32,299 nt of DNA from JACRPI01 sp964385055. GTDB taxonomy: Archaea; Nanobdellota; Nanobdellia; Woesearchaeales; DSVV01. Positions within the stretch are counted from its first letter, which is position 1; every line of letters begins with the position of its first letter. Position numbers and translations under genes: made by a program. Where the stretch lies: positions 1-32,299 of the forward strand of contig CAYLMH010000014.1 of NCBI GenBank assembly GCA_964385055.1. Reading direction: 5' to 3'. Of the stretch, positions 13,418 to 21,210 are shown one piece after another. The notes beneath the pieces are model-generated. The model was not told where the DNA came from, did no database searches, and worked only from the letters and a program-made list of their open reading frames with translations.

Positions 13418-14104
13418 TTAGAGAAGATAACGTTCAATCAATTCTTTTCTTCCGCCATGTTCATAAGAAGTAAGATCTGCTTGAGGATGAAGAGACATTT
13501 TTTGCACATTTCCACCATTTTTCTGAACAAAACGATCCCATGCACCAGGAACATGGTCAAATTGCCAACTCGAAAAATCACGTTGAATTGTATCAGGAAT
13601 TCCTCTTTCTCCATTACCTGCATGTTCTCCTTTTTTATAGATAGGCAAATCAAAAATATACGCAAGAACTGGTGCAGCAAGAGACATCGAATGCATCAAA
13701 ACTTTTGCTTCAAAAGGAATACGAGATCGCTGTTGTTCATAAAAAATAAATCCATTGCTATACACATTTTTATATATCTTTTTATCTCCTGTTCCACCAT
13801 GATCTCCAGCGTTAGGATATTCCTTCCAATGATCAACAGCGCCAGCACGAACTTTGGCAAGATATGCGTCTAAACTTGATCGCCGTTCATCAGGCATCCT
13901 ATTAGGAAAATCTGCATCAAGAATGTAGAGATCAAACTGCTCACGCTGAACAATTTCAACAGCCATCTCTAAGTCAAAAGCAAAAGTGGCTCGGCGAAGA
14001 AGTGCAGAGATGTCAAGAGGAAGTGAATGCTGCCGCGCAACAGCTTCCATTCTATCAAAAAAATTAGGGCTATCATCAAGCCAGAAGATGCGTTGATACA
14101 CCAT
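13418..14104 (-). CDS. Unknown protein, possibly a divergent response-regulator receiver fold
   Basis: 228 residues. The N-terminus reads IFWLDDSPNF, then a helix, then DLYILDADFP (D63/D65). This recalls a receiver domain with an acidic pair (D10/D11) and a phospho-acceptor Asp. Further on, VLAYIFDLPIYKKGEHAGNG could be the beta 5/Lys region, but a long insertion separates it and a Thr/Ser site is unclear. The C-terminal quarter has no recognisable motif. Upstream CATTTAAAC fits a TATA box and a leaderless start. No histidine kinase is near. The receiver link is a weak inference; it could be a stand-alone archaeal family. Confidence 0.6.
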   Translation of the reverse strand: MVYQRIFWLDDSPNFFDRMEAVARQHSLPLDISALLRRATFAFDLEMAVEIVQREQFDLYILDADFPNRMPDERRSSLDAYLAKVRAGAVDHWKEYPNAGDHGGTGDKKIYKNVYSNGFIFYEQQRSRIPFEAKVLMHSMSLAAPVLAYIFDLPIYKKGEHAGNGERGIPDTIQRDFSSWQFDHVPGAWDRFVQKNGGNVQKMSLHPQADLTSYEHGGRKELIERYLL

Positions 14105-14148
14105 TCAGAGATATGATGAGAAAGAGTTTAAATGTGTTTTCTCTATTG

Positions 14149-15315
14149 TTAGATTAACTTTTCTCTCTGCAAAAATTCCTGCCATGTCATATTCTGTGCG
14201 TGTTTTGCTTTCTCAATAAGCTCTTCTAACCATTTTGCAATTTTAATAAATTCTGTAATAAGGAACTTGAGTGATTTTATTTCTTCTTTGTTTGTGTATT
14301 TCCCCGAAACGATTTCTGCTTGTATTTTTTCAATATAAATCTCTATTCTTCCTTTAAGTTGTGGAAGCGTTTTGTATTCTATCTCAAAATCTTTCACCAT
14401 TTTCGCAACAAGACGATTCCGCTCAGTAGAAACAGGATTAAAAATGATCCCGTATAATTCTTCTGAGAACATCTCTATATCCCTCCATAAAGTTTTGCTA
14501 TGTGCTGTATATTTTTTTTGTTCTCTTTTTGCAATTTCAGAGAAAATATCAGCCCAATGATAAAAACCTGATTGAATTGCCAACGCAACTAAACGTTCTT
14601 TCTCTGCATCTGATAGAAATGCATTCTTTCGAATGAATGCGTGAAGATTACTAATGTCAAGACCCTCAAACCAGCCCGTATCTCCTCCTGTTGTTACTGT
14701 GTATCCTTCTTGGCGAATTCTGAGAATAACTGCTTCTTTTAGACTCAGTCTCTCAGGATACGGAATAATCCTTGCTTTTCCCGATCTTCTATCCCAGTTC
14801 TTTGGCATAGAAGCATATTCTTTTTCAGGCATCAGTATTTCTGCAGAAGGGGGCAGTGGAAGTTCTCCAATAACCCATGTATCAACAGGATTGAGAGAAA
14901 TAACTCTATGTATAAAATCTTTAAGTGGAATTAAAAGAGCATATTTTGTGTTCCATTTAAAAAACTGACCTGCATTGACAATGCCCTCTACCATATAATT
15001 TAAAGTAAAGTGAACAGTCATTCTGGGATGCTTTAACTCTAAATCTTGTATTATTTTTTTAGTATTATCAGAACCAAAAAGTGTAAGAAGAGAATACCCT
15101 GTGGGTTTCAACACTCCTTTTTCAGGAAAATAATCTGTTGCATGAATTGCAATGAAAGGGGTAACATCTAAATGTTCAATAACATATTCCAACATTTTTA
15201 CTTTTTTCTCTGCTTCAATCTCTTGATTTCTCGCTGCTTTTTCTCGTAATTCTTCACATTGTTGTTCAATTTCTGCAGTATCAAATAAGTTTCTTAAATC
15301 CTTTTTGTTAATCAT
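14149..15315 (-). CDS. Hypothetical protein, 388 residues
   Basis: I do not recognise it. The N-terminus (about 1-50) is a charged helix likely to form a coiled coil. The middle (50-200) is alpha/beta with HATDYFPEKG, TVHFTLNYMVEG and the motif-like LIPLKDFI...NPVDTWVIGELPLP. The last third (about 270-388) is helical and Lys/Glu-rich. No signal peptide or membrane segment is visible, so it should be cytoplasmic. An ATTAATTAAG box lies upstream. The neighbouring minus-strand genes at 13418 and 15369 are also uncharacterised. Confidence 0.65.
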   Translation of the reverse strand: MINKKDLRNLFDTAEIEQQCEELREKAARNQEIEAEKKVKMLEYVIEHLDVTPFIAIHATDYFPEKGVLKPTGYSLLTLFGSDNTKKIIQDLELKHPRMTVHFTLNYMVEGIVNAGQFFKWNTKYALLIPLKDFIHRVISLNPVDTWVIGELPLPPSAEILMPEKEYASMPKNWDRRSGKARIIPYPERLSLKEAVILRIRQEGYTVTTGGDTGWFEGLDISNLHAFIRKNAFLSDAEKERLVALAIQSGFYHWADIFSEIAKREQKKYTAHSKTLWRDIEMFSEELYGIIFNPVSTERNRLVAKMVKDFEIEYKTLPQLKGRIEIYIEKIQAEIVSGKYTNKEEIKSLKFLITEFIKIAKWLEELIEKAKHAQNMTWQEFLQREKLI

Positions 15316-15368
15316 ACGAAGAAGATAAAGAGCATGAGCTTAATTAATATTACGAAAAAGTGGAGATT

Positions 15369-15881
15369 TCAGATTATATCAGCAAAATCCAAGAGCTGCG
15401 GTAAACTTGTGTCAATGAGATAAATCGCTTGTTTTGCTCCTTCCCGCATTCTTTTAGGATCGATATCATTCTGAAACAAATCTTTCTTTACAGTGCCAAA
15501 CAAATGATCTGGATACTCTTCGACCATCTCCATGTAATCTCCAAATTGTTCGTATAAAGAGTGAAGCGCTCGTAAGTTATCAATAGTTTGTTTCATTTCT
15601 TCCTGTTTTGGCATCCAATTCAGAATGCGAACCATCGGCAGATTGTGATAGTCTGTATAATTCACGAGATGTTTTTTCCATAAAAATAATTTGACTGCCA
15701 TGTCTGCGCACCAGTGTGCGTTTTGGACAGCAGCAGGATAATAACTATCTAAGTACAGATGAACTGCGGCGTTGTAAGAATGCAAGACTGCTCTTTTGTA
15801 GCTGTCTTCGCGAATTTCGCCGACATATTTCAAACGTTTTATCGCAGCAACACCAACAAGTTCATGACCATCGATTTTCAT
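15369..15881 (-). CDS. Hypothetical helical protein, weakly HEPN-like
   Basis: 170 residues, mostly helical. The segment AVHLYLDSYYPAAVQNAHWCADMAVKLFLWK resembles the first helices of HEPN-type proteins, but the catalytic RxxxxH signature is not seen. No signal peptide or membrane segment. A CTTTTTATAG box about 25 nt before the start gives a near-leaderless transcript. It ends 53 bp before the start of the 388-residue gene on the same strand; a functional link is possible but not shown. Confidence 0.6.
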   Translation of the reverse strand: MKIDGHELVGVAAIKRLKYVGEIREDSYKRAVLHSYNAAVHLYLDSYYPAAVQNAHWCADMAVKLFLWKKHLVNYTDYHNLPMVRILNWMPKQEEMKQTIDNLRALHSLYEQFGDYMEMVEEYPDHLFGTVKKDLFQNDIDPKRMREGAKQAIYLIDTSLPQLLDFADII

Positions 15882-16069
15882 AGAATGAGGAAGTAAGAAT
15901 CGCTATAAAAAGATTCACACAATTGCTTGCTCAGCACGCAGTAAGAACACGCACAGACAGAGTCCACCTACACAATTTATCCTTTGATTAAATAGTAAAA
16001 AAGGCATAGGGATTCTCAAGGACAGCAAGGCGATTCATGGAGAAAAAAGAAAATAAAAAAGCAAAAGAA

Positions 16070-16705
16070 TTAATGCTTTAACACATCAGGAATCTTCTTA
16101 ATCTGTTCGATTCTATGATTCACCGCATTCCAGCCAATATTTTCAAAGAATGCTTTGATATAATCCGCACGTTTAACCCCATAATCAATCATGTAGGCGT
16201 GTTCATAGACGTCGAGAACGAGTAATGGCAAACACCACCAGATACCACCAAGATCATGCCGGTCACAAAGATAATTGTGCACGCGACCATCGAGTAAGTT
16301 AATCGCAAGAACAACCCAACCACGAGAGCTTGTCGCTGCTGCAGTGAAATCTTCTTTCCACGCGTCATAGCTGCCAAAGTCACGTTCAATCAATTTCAAG
16401 ATAGCGCCTTCACATATGCTGTGTTTGCCATCTAAATTTTCAAAATATGCTTCATGCAAAAAGACTCCATTGACTGCGAATGCTTCTTCCAATTTCAGTT
16501 CGCGAAAATCAGAGTGTGTTCCATTTCCTGCCTTTGCAACAGCTTTTTGTTTTGTTTCAATTTCATTTAATTTATTAACATACCCTGTATACAACACATC
16601 ACGATGTTCCTGAATTTGTCGATCGCTGATTCCTTTCAATGTTCCTTCAAGAGGATATTTCTTGACTTTATGTTGCCCGCTTGACGTAAATAACATTTCT
16701 ACCAT
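16070..16705 (-). CDS. sod: Superoxide dismutase, Fe/Mn family
   Basis: Converts superoxide to oxygen and hydrogen peroxide in the cytoplasm. 211 residues with all four metal ligands of the family: H34 in IQEHRD, H84 in VFLHEAYF, D165 and H169 in LDVYEHAYMIDYG. The usual Trp of DVWEHAY is Tyr here. GAGGTGG lies before the ATG at 16705. It ends a block that continues upstream with a peroxiredoxin (40-bp gap), a natural pair because the peroxidase removes the hydrogen peroxide made by the dismutase. Iron or manganese preference cannot be read reliably. Confidence 0.94.
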   Translation of the reverse strand: MVEMLFTSSGQHKVKKYPLEGTLKGISDRQIQEHRDVLYTGYVNKLNEIETKQKAVAKAGNGTHSDFRELKLEEAFAVNGVFLHEAYFENLDGKHSICEGAILKLIERDFGSYDAWKEDFTAAATSSRGWVVLAINLLDGRVHNYLCDRHDLGGIWWCLPLLVLDVYEHAYMIDYGVKRADYIKAFFENIGWNAVNHRIEQIKKIPDVLKH

Positions 16706-16745
16706 TTTTCCACCTCAACAGTTTACTAAATAATATATGACAATA

Positions 16746-17270
16746 TTACTTCACTTTCAACGTTTCCTGTCCTGGCTGCCAATCAACCTGACATAAACCG
16801 CCTGTCTGTAATGCTGCAAGCACGCGAACAGTTTCTTTGACACTTCTGCCAATATTCAGAGCAGAAACAACTTGATAGCGAAGAACTCCTTCTGGATCAA
16901 TAATAAATGTTCCACGCAATGCAATGCCTGCGTCTTCAATTAAAACACCAAATTCTCTGCTAAGTTTGTGTGCAGTGTCCGCAAGAATAGGAAATTTGAC
17001 GTCTGGCATATCCCGTTGGAACCATGCTTTGTGCGAATGCGCAGAGTCAGTGCTTGCGCCGAGAACAACTGCGTTGTATTTGGTGAAATCCGCTTCTGCG
17101 TTTGCAAAGCCAGTGATTTCTGTTGGACAAACAAATGTAAAATCCAACGGATAGAAAAAGAGGACAACCCATTTTCCTTTATAGTCGCTCAGTGTTACTT
17201 TTGTCATCTCACCGTTCTGGTATGCTTCAAGCTGCATATCTTGTATTTTTTCTCCTACTTTTACTGTCAT
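16746..17270 (-). CDS. 2-Cys peroxiredoxin (AhpC/Prx1 type)
   Basis: Thiol peroxidase that reduces hydrogen peroxide and alkyl hydroperoxides. 174 residues from the ATG at 17270. The peroxidatic C48 is in FTFVCPTE, with the helper Arg in ALRGTFIID (R119). The resolving C160 is in GGLCQVDWQPG near the C-terminus, as in typical 2-Cys enzymes. Another ATG two codons upstream directly abuts GGAGGG, so the second ATG has better Shine-Dalgarno spacing. The superoxide dismutase gene follows 40 bp downstream on the same strand. Confidence 0.94.
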   Translation of the reverse strand: MTVKVGEKIQDMQLEAYQNGEMTKVTLSDYKGKWVVLFFYPLDFTFVCPTEITGFANAEADFTKYNAVVLGASTDSAHSHKAWFQRDMPDVKFPILADTAHKLSREFGVLIEDAGIALRGTFIIDPEGVLRYQVVSALNIGRSVKETVRVLAALQTGGLCQVDWQPGQETLKVK

Positions 17271-17396
17271 GGTCATCCCTCCATAGAATCATAAAAAACA
17301 GTCTACTGAATAAAAGGTGAAACAAAGAACACATATAAAAAGATTATGAATGAATACGTCAAAACGTTTTAAAAGCAACAGAGATTTGTTCATGAG

Positions 17397-17849
17397 ATGA
17401 CATATAGAACGAACTTAGTGCTTGTGGACCAAGAACTTATAGAAGCGACAGAAAGACTAATAGTAAATGCAGAAACTATTACAGAAAGAGCACTTCTTAT
17501 TACTCCTGAGATTCAACGAGTAATGGAATACTCAAGAGTTCTAAGAGGAATTATAAATTCAGATGCGGCAATGCAACTTGGACAAAGAGCGTTTAGGGAT
17601 TGTGCCATTCCTGTAATCGCTATGAGAAGGCACAAATTGGAAGAAGAAAGAGAAGAAGTTCTTGATGAAGTGATTGAAGGATTGCAAAGAAGATATGATC
17701 ACAATGGAGTTGTCGATGGATTAAAAAAAACTATGAAATTGGTAAAAAAAGACAGAGGATATGATATTTATAATAGAATGAGAGAGATTATCACACCAGA
17801 AAGGTATAAAGGGTATATAGCAATTATCCGTGACTATCTTCCACGGTAA
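17397..17849 (+). CDS. Hypothetical helical protein, 150 residues
   Basis: Not recognised. The product is predicted almost entirely helical and charged, with a likely coiled-coil segment around residues 80-100 (HKLEEEREEVLDEVIEGL) and a basic C-terminus. No signal peptide, membrane helix or Cys is notable. TTTTAAAAG about 25 nt before the ATG supports a leaderless start. It is the only plus-strand gene in the redox block and converges with the flavin reductase gene 11 bp away. Confidence 0.65.
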   Translation: MTYRTNLVLVDQELIEATERLIVNAETITERALLITPEIQRVMEYSRVLRGIINSDAAMQLGQRAFRDCAIPVIAMRRHKLEEEREEVLDEVIEGLQRRYDHNGVVDGLKKTMKLVKKDRGYDIYNRMREIITPERYKGYIAIIRDYLPR

Positions 17850-17860
17850 ATTTCTGGAAT

Positions 17861-18580
17861 CTACCCCCACGCGTCTGTCTTAATCTGCTCTTTCGCAATA
17901 CCGCATTTTTCTAACACAGAAACAACATCTTTCACCATAGGCAAAGAACCACAGATAAAGACTGCCTTATTTTCGCCATCTTTGACATACATCGGAAGCG
18001 CGTCTGTGACGTGTCCAACATCAACGTCTGGATCAGAATGCTCTCCTGGCTGACTCATGACCGGAACAAAATGAAAGTTATTGTATTGCTCTTCTAATGA
18101 AGAGAACTCATCTTTAAAAAGAAAATCTATATCATGCCGAAAGCCAAAAAATAACCAGACTGGAGCAGTATATCCTTGCTCAAAAACATGCTGAATCATG
18201 CCGCGAAGAGGAGCAACGCCAACACCTGTACCAACAAACAGAAGATCTTTCTTCTGCTCTTGTTCAACAATAAATTTGCCGTATGGCCCATCAATTTCGA
18301 GCTGCGAACCAACAGCAAGCGTATCAAGAATGCTGCTTACTCGTCCATCAGGAAGAATTTTAATGCAGAGCTCCACGTAATCCGCGTGAGAAGGAGACGA
18401 TGCAATAGAATACGAGCGTCTGTTTAACTTCCCTTCTTTATCTGTGATGGAAATAATAATAAATTGTCCTGCGATAAAAGAAAACGGTTTTCCTTGAGGG
18501 AAGCTCAAGCGGAATAATTTAACATGATCATTGAGTTGTTCTATCTTTGTCACTGTGGTCATGTATTTCTGTAATGCCAT
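17861..18580 (-). CDS. Ferredoxin/flavodoxin-NAD(P)H reductase-like flavoprotein
   Basis: 239 residues from the ATG at 18580; the frame is open further upstream, but the CTTTATAATG TATA box at about 18602 excludes the earlier starts. The FAD-binding beta barrel carries RRSYSIAS (54-61), and the NAD(P) half has GTGVGVAPLRGM (117-128) and CGSLPMVKDV near residue 205. There is no 2Fe-2S domain. Such enzymes pass electrons between NAD(P)H and ferredoxin or other carriers. In this block it could supply electrons for peroxide detoxification or Fe-S assembly, which is inference from context. Confidence 0.85.
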   Translation of the reverse strand: MALQKYMTTVTKIEQLNDHVKLFRLSFPQGKPFSFIAGQFIIISITDKEGKLNRRSYSIASSPSHADYVELCIKILPDGRVSSILDTLAVGSQLEIDGPYGKFIVEQEQKKDLLFVGTGVGVAPLRGMIQHVFEQGYTAPVWLFFGFRHDIDFLFKDEFSSLEEQYNNFHFVPVMSQPGEHSDPDVDVGHVTDALPMYVKDGENKAVFICGSLPMVKDVVSVLEKCGIAKEQIKTDAWG

Positions 18581-18663
18581 CAGAAGCGAGAAATAGAAAG
18601 GCATTATAAAGATTACGAATGAATTGAAGAAAAGAGAAGAAAAAAACAAAAAGACAGAAAATA

Positions 18664-19275
18664 CTAATTAAAGCTCTTCCCACATCCACAACCGCCTTTT
18701 GCCTGCGGATTCTTGACAACGAATCCTGCGCCATGCAGTGTTTCGACATAATCAACGCGAGAGCCATCTAAAATGCCTAAGCTCTTTTTATCAACTAAAA
18801 CTGTCAAGCCATCTTTTTCAATGACTTTGTCATCAGCTTGTTTACCATCAGAATCAAAAGAAAAGTCGTAGGTCATTCCCGAACAGCCGCCAGGCATGAC
18901 TGCAATACGCAATGCTGTTTTTGTGGTATCTTTTCCTTCCTTCTTGAGCAGTTCCAAAACCTTTGCGACTGCACCACAGCTAATTTCAAGAGAAGCATCT
19001 CCAGAACAAACAGTAGGAGCTCGAGCAGGTTTGTTTTTCATTGCATGATCTAATTTTTCATTAATGTCTGCAAGGATAGTATCAATTTCTTCTTCACTCA
19101 TGCCATGGCTTCGGAAGCCTTCTTCAAGTGTTTCAAAAGGAGAAACATGACAGCCAACACAGTGAATTCCTTTTTCTGTAAGCAGCGGCGCTGCGTCAGG
19201 ATATTGTTCTAAGACATCGCCAATAGTAAGTTCTCGTCGTAATCGTTGTTCGACAGTTTGTGTATTTTGTTCCAT
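18664..19275 (-). CDS. DUF1858 - IscA/HesB iron-sulfur carrier fusion
   Basis: 203 residues in two parts. Residues about 15-75 are a DUF1858 domain (LTIGDVLEQYPDAAPLL...GIHCVGC), with C39 and C42; a related domain opens the di-iron repair protein ScdA/RIC. Residues about 92-203 are an A-type iron-sulfur carrier with its three conserved Cys: C131 in GGCSGM, and C196 and C198 in GGCGCG. The linker around residues 80-92 is Pro/Ala-rich and ends in an extra Cys (C90). A-type carriers hold and deliver Fe-S clusters. Joining the two suggests cluster delivery or repair under oxidative or nitrosative stress, matching the neighbours. Confidence 0.88.
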   Translation of the reverse strand: MEQNTQTVEQRLRRELTIGDVLEQYPDAAPLLTEKGIHCVGCHVSPFETLEEGFRSHGMSEEEIDTILADINEKLDHAMKNKPARAPTVCSGDASLEISCGAVAKVLELLKKEGKDTTKTALRIAVMPGGCSGMTYDFSFDSDGKQADDKVIEKDGLTVLVDKKSLGILDGSRVDYVETLHGAGFVVKNPQAKGGCGCGKSFN

Positions 19276-19365
19276 AAATGACCACCTTCGTATATTGTAT
19301 CTCTTTTAGTGAAAATAAGTTGGAAGATATATAAAATTTATGCAAGAAAACACCTAAGGGAAAAC

Positions 19366-19806
19366 TTACGCCACAGTTGGCTCAACAGATTTATCGCCAG
19401 GACAGTATGCTGCCTTATTTTCATCACGCGTGCAGCTTGCGCCGCTGTCACAAAGCGCAATTTTTGTGTAAGTAAAGGTATACTCCCCATAATCAGGATC
19501 AACAGGATCATTGCTCAAAACACACGCTGCTTTTCGAAGAAATTTATTCTGCATCCCTGTGCAGATGTCTTTCTTGACGCGCTTTGCGCCATCTTCATTG
19601 CTCAAAATAATGTAATTTCCATAATCCTTACAGGAAGAATAAGTGGATGTAGTAGAAACTGCGCCAGTAATAGAATTGTCACCATTTGTACCAAGAAGAA
19701 CTGCTGCGACACCAACAATTGCAACAAGGCAAAAGAGGAAGAAGAGGGCGTGAGAATGATGTTCGTGAATATCATTTTGCGTGCTTTCTTGCTTCTCTTG
19801 TCCCAT
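19366..19806 (-). CDS. Membrane-anchored small Cys-rich extracellular protein, paralogue
   Basis: 146 residues. A His/Glu-rich cytoplasmic N-terminus (about 1-20) precedes one membrane helix (about 22-38). The exterior domain carries the same plan as the product at 4874-5251: CKDYGNYI...VKKDIC...AC...YGEYTFTYT...CDSGASC...YC. Shared Cys spacing and shared aromatic YGxYT motif indicate paralogy. TTTATATATT about 25 nt before the ATG gives a leaderless start. Function unknown; probably an exposed disulfide-rich module. Confidence 0.7.
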   Translation of the reverse strand: MGQEKQESTQNDIHEHHSHALFFLFCLVAIVGVAAVLLGTNGDNSITGAVSTTSTYSSCKDYGNYIILSNEDGAKRVKKDICTGMQNKFLRKAACVLSNDPVDPDYGEYTFTYTKIALCDSGASCTRDENKAAYCPGDKSVEPTVA

Positions 19807-19993
19807 AATAGTTCATTTTCTGCGCGTAATAATATATAAAACTATTGCAAAGTGATTGACAACAAAGCGACAAGACAAAAAAACAGGAAAATTGCAACGC
19901 CTCCTCCCCAAAGAATCGCCAAGAAAACCTTTTGAATCCCTAATCTTTTTTATTTAGTAAAGAGGGAGAGAAACAAGAAAACCAAATGAGTGT

Positions 19994-20644
19994 TTACAAA
20001 CGACTAATCTTATAAACAGAAATAGAGTTATAATCGCGAATTAAAAGATTTGGTTCTAATTTCTTCAATCTTTTTTTCGGCGTGGTCGTCAAGAGCGCGA
20101 CAACCTTCATCTTCGCGCGTTTTGCAGCAGTAATCCCAGGCACAGAATCTTCAAACACCACACACTCAGAAGGTTTTACCTTAAGCATTTTCGCTGTCTT
20201 GAGAAAGATCTCGGGGTTTGGTTTCCGAAAATGGACTTGTTCAATCCCCACAACAGGAATTCGTTTTAACGCAATCGCACGAAGAGATGCAAGGACGTTC
20301 GAGCGATGACCGCTGCTTGCGATTGCAATCTTGTATCCTTGTTTCTTCAATGCAACATAAAATTTCATAAAACCCGCAACAGGTTTCAAAGGATGTTTCT
20401 TGAGCAATTCCTGATACTTTCGCCGACGTTTATCGACAAAATCATCAAGATTTTCAGGAAGTTTGTATTTCTGAATATGCCATTGCGCGATAAAGCGAGA
20501 TCCCGCACCAACGAAAATGTTCTGCCACTGTTTGTTTGTAATAGACAATTGATATTTCTTAAGCAAAATGTTGAACGCTTGACGATGCAATAATTCACTA
20601 TTGGTCACTGTTCCATCAAGATCGAAAATAATTGCTTTGATCAT
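19994..20644 (-). CDS. HAD-superfamily phosphatase, beta-phosphoglucomutase-like subgroup
   Basis: 216 residues with all HAD motifs: DLDGTVTNSE (motif I nucleophile D9 and D11), a helical cap, ASSGHRSN (motif II), a Lys in FRKPNPEIF (motif III) and VFEDSVPGITAAKRA (motif IV). The cap and the VFEDSxxGI form place it with the beta-phosphoglucomutase/phosphatase subgroup; the substrate is probably a sugar phosphate or similar. The TATA box ACTTTAATATAC at about 20667 predicts a leaderless transcript. Confidence 0.9.
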   Translation of the reverse strand: MIKAIIFDLDGTVTNSELLHRQAFNILLKKYQLSITNKQWQNIFVGAGSRFIAQWHIQKYKLPENLDDFVDKRRRKYQELLKKHPLKPVAGFMKFYVALKKQGYKIAIASSGHRSNVLASLRAIALKRIPVVGIEQVHFRKPNPEIFLKTAKMLKVKPSECVVFEDSVPGITAAKRAKMKVVALLTTTPKKRLKKLEPNLLIRDYNSISVYKISRL

Positions 20645-20708
20645 AAGATAATTTCAAGAAAAGGAGTATATTAAAGTTATGGAAAGAGGGAAAAATAGAG
20701 AAATACTA

Positions 20709-20832
20709 TTCGCCATATCCGTAATATTTTCGGAAAAAACACGTTATACCGAAAACCTTTCGGATGATCCGAAAAAATACGGCAAATTCTCCAAAAATTT
20801 TCGGAAAAGTCGTCGATAAACCTATTAATATG
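20709..20832 (+). promoter_or_regulatory. Extended promoter of the 20880 gene, shared module copy 2
   Basis: TTCGCCA (20709), TTTTCGG (20727), CCGAAAA (20749), palindrome TTTCGGAT-G-ATCCGAAA (20758-20774), TTTTCGG (20798), TCGTCG (20810) and TATTAATATG (20823-20832). The four landmarks TTCGCCA, TTTTCGG, TCGTCG and TATA lie at exactly the same mutual distances as before tRNA-Leu (17543-bp offset throughout). The sequence between them is only partly conserved. Confidence 0.65.
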
Positions 20833-20879
20833 CTTCACCTCAAAAAATACGCGGAAGAGAAAAAAGAAAAGGTGAGAAT

Positions 20880-21149
20880 ATGGAAGCATACAGAATAGAA
20901 GAAACAGTAGGAGACGCAATAAGAAGCATGTATGTCGGTGGAAACTGGGGACGCCGCTATGTCAGTTCGTTGTTAGACATCGCGAATGATTACCTCGGTA
21001 AAAATGAGCTGGATCTCGCGCAGCAATTTGTCGAAGAAGCAAAACGCTACGATGACGGAAAATATAAAGGGGAGATTGAAGTCACGGAGTTTTGTCTGGA
21101 AATAGACAGAATGTTTGCAGAGTATGATCGAAGAGTGGAAATGCAATAA
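20880..21149 (+). CDS. Small hypothetical protein, 89 residues
   Basis: Not recognised. The product is helical, with a YVGGNWGRRY segment and then a TPR-like helical pair (SLLDIANDYLGKNELDLAQQFVEEAKRY). No signal or membrane segment. GGTGAG lies 6 nt before the ATG, and the extended promoter of this window's tRNA-Leu gene is repeated upstream, about 50 bp away. Use of a tRNA-type promoter suggests strong or growth-linked expression. Codon use looks somewhat less AT-biased than its neighbours. Confidence 0.7.
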   Translation: MEAYRIEETVGDAIRSMYVGGNWGRRYVSSLLDIANDYLGKNELDLAQQFVEEAKRYDDGKYKGEIEVTEFCLEIDRMFAEYDRRVEMQ

Positions 21150-21152
21150 ATA

Positions 21153-21184
21153 ATTTATTTTTTACTTTTCTTTTTTTATTTTTC
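21153..21184 (+). terminator. Poly-T tract after the 89-residue gene
   Basis: Several T-runs (the longest TTTTTTT) begin 4 nt after the stop codon at 21149, matching archaeal intrinsic termination on T-rich stretches. Confidence 0.5.
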
Positions 21185-21210
21185 AACGTGTTATTTTCAT
21201 TTCTTAGAAC

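Noticed and set aside
20677..20919. 80-residue minus-strand frame over the promoter of the 89-residue gene
   Set aside because: Composition is Phe/Arg-rich as expected from TTTTCGG promoter repeats, and it overlaps a likely gene start.
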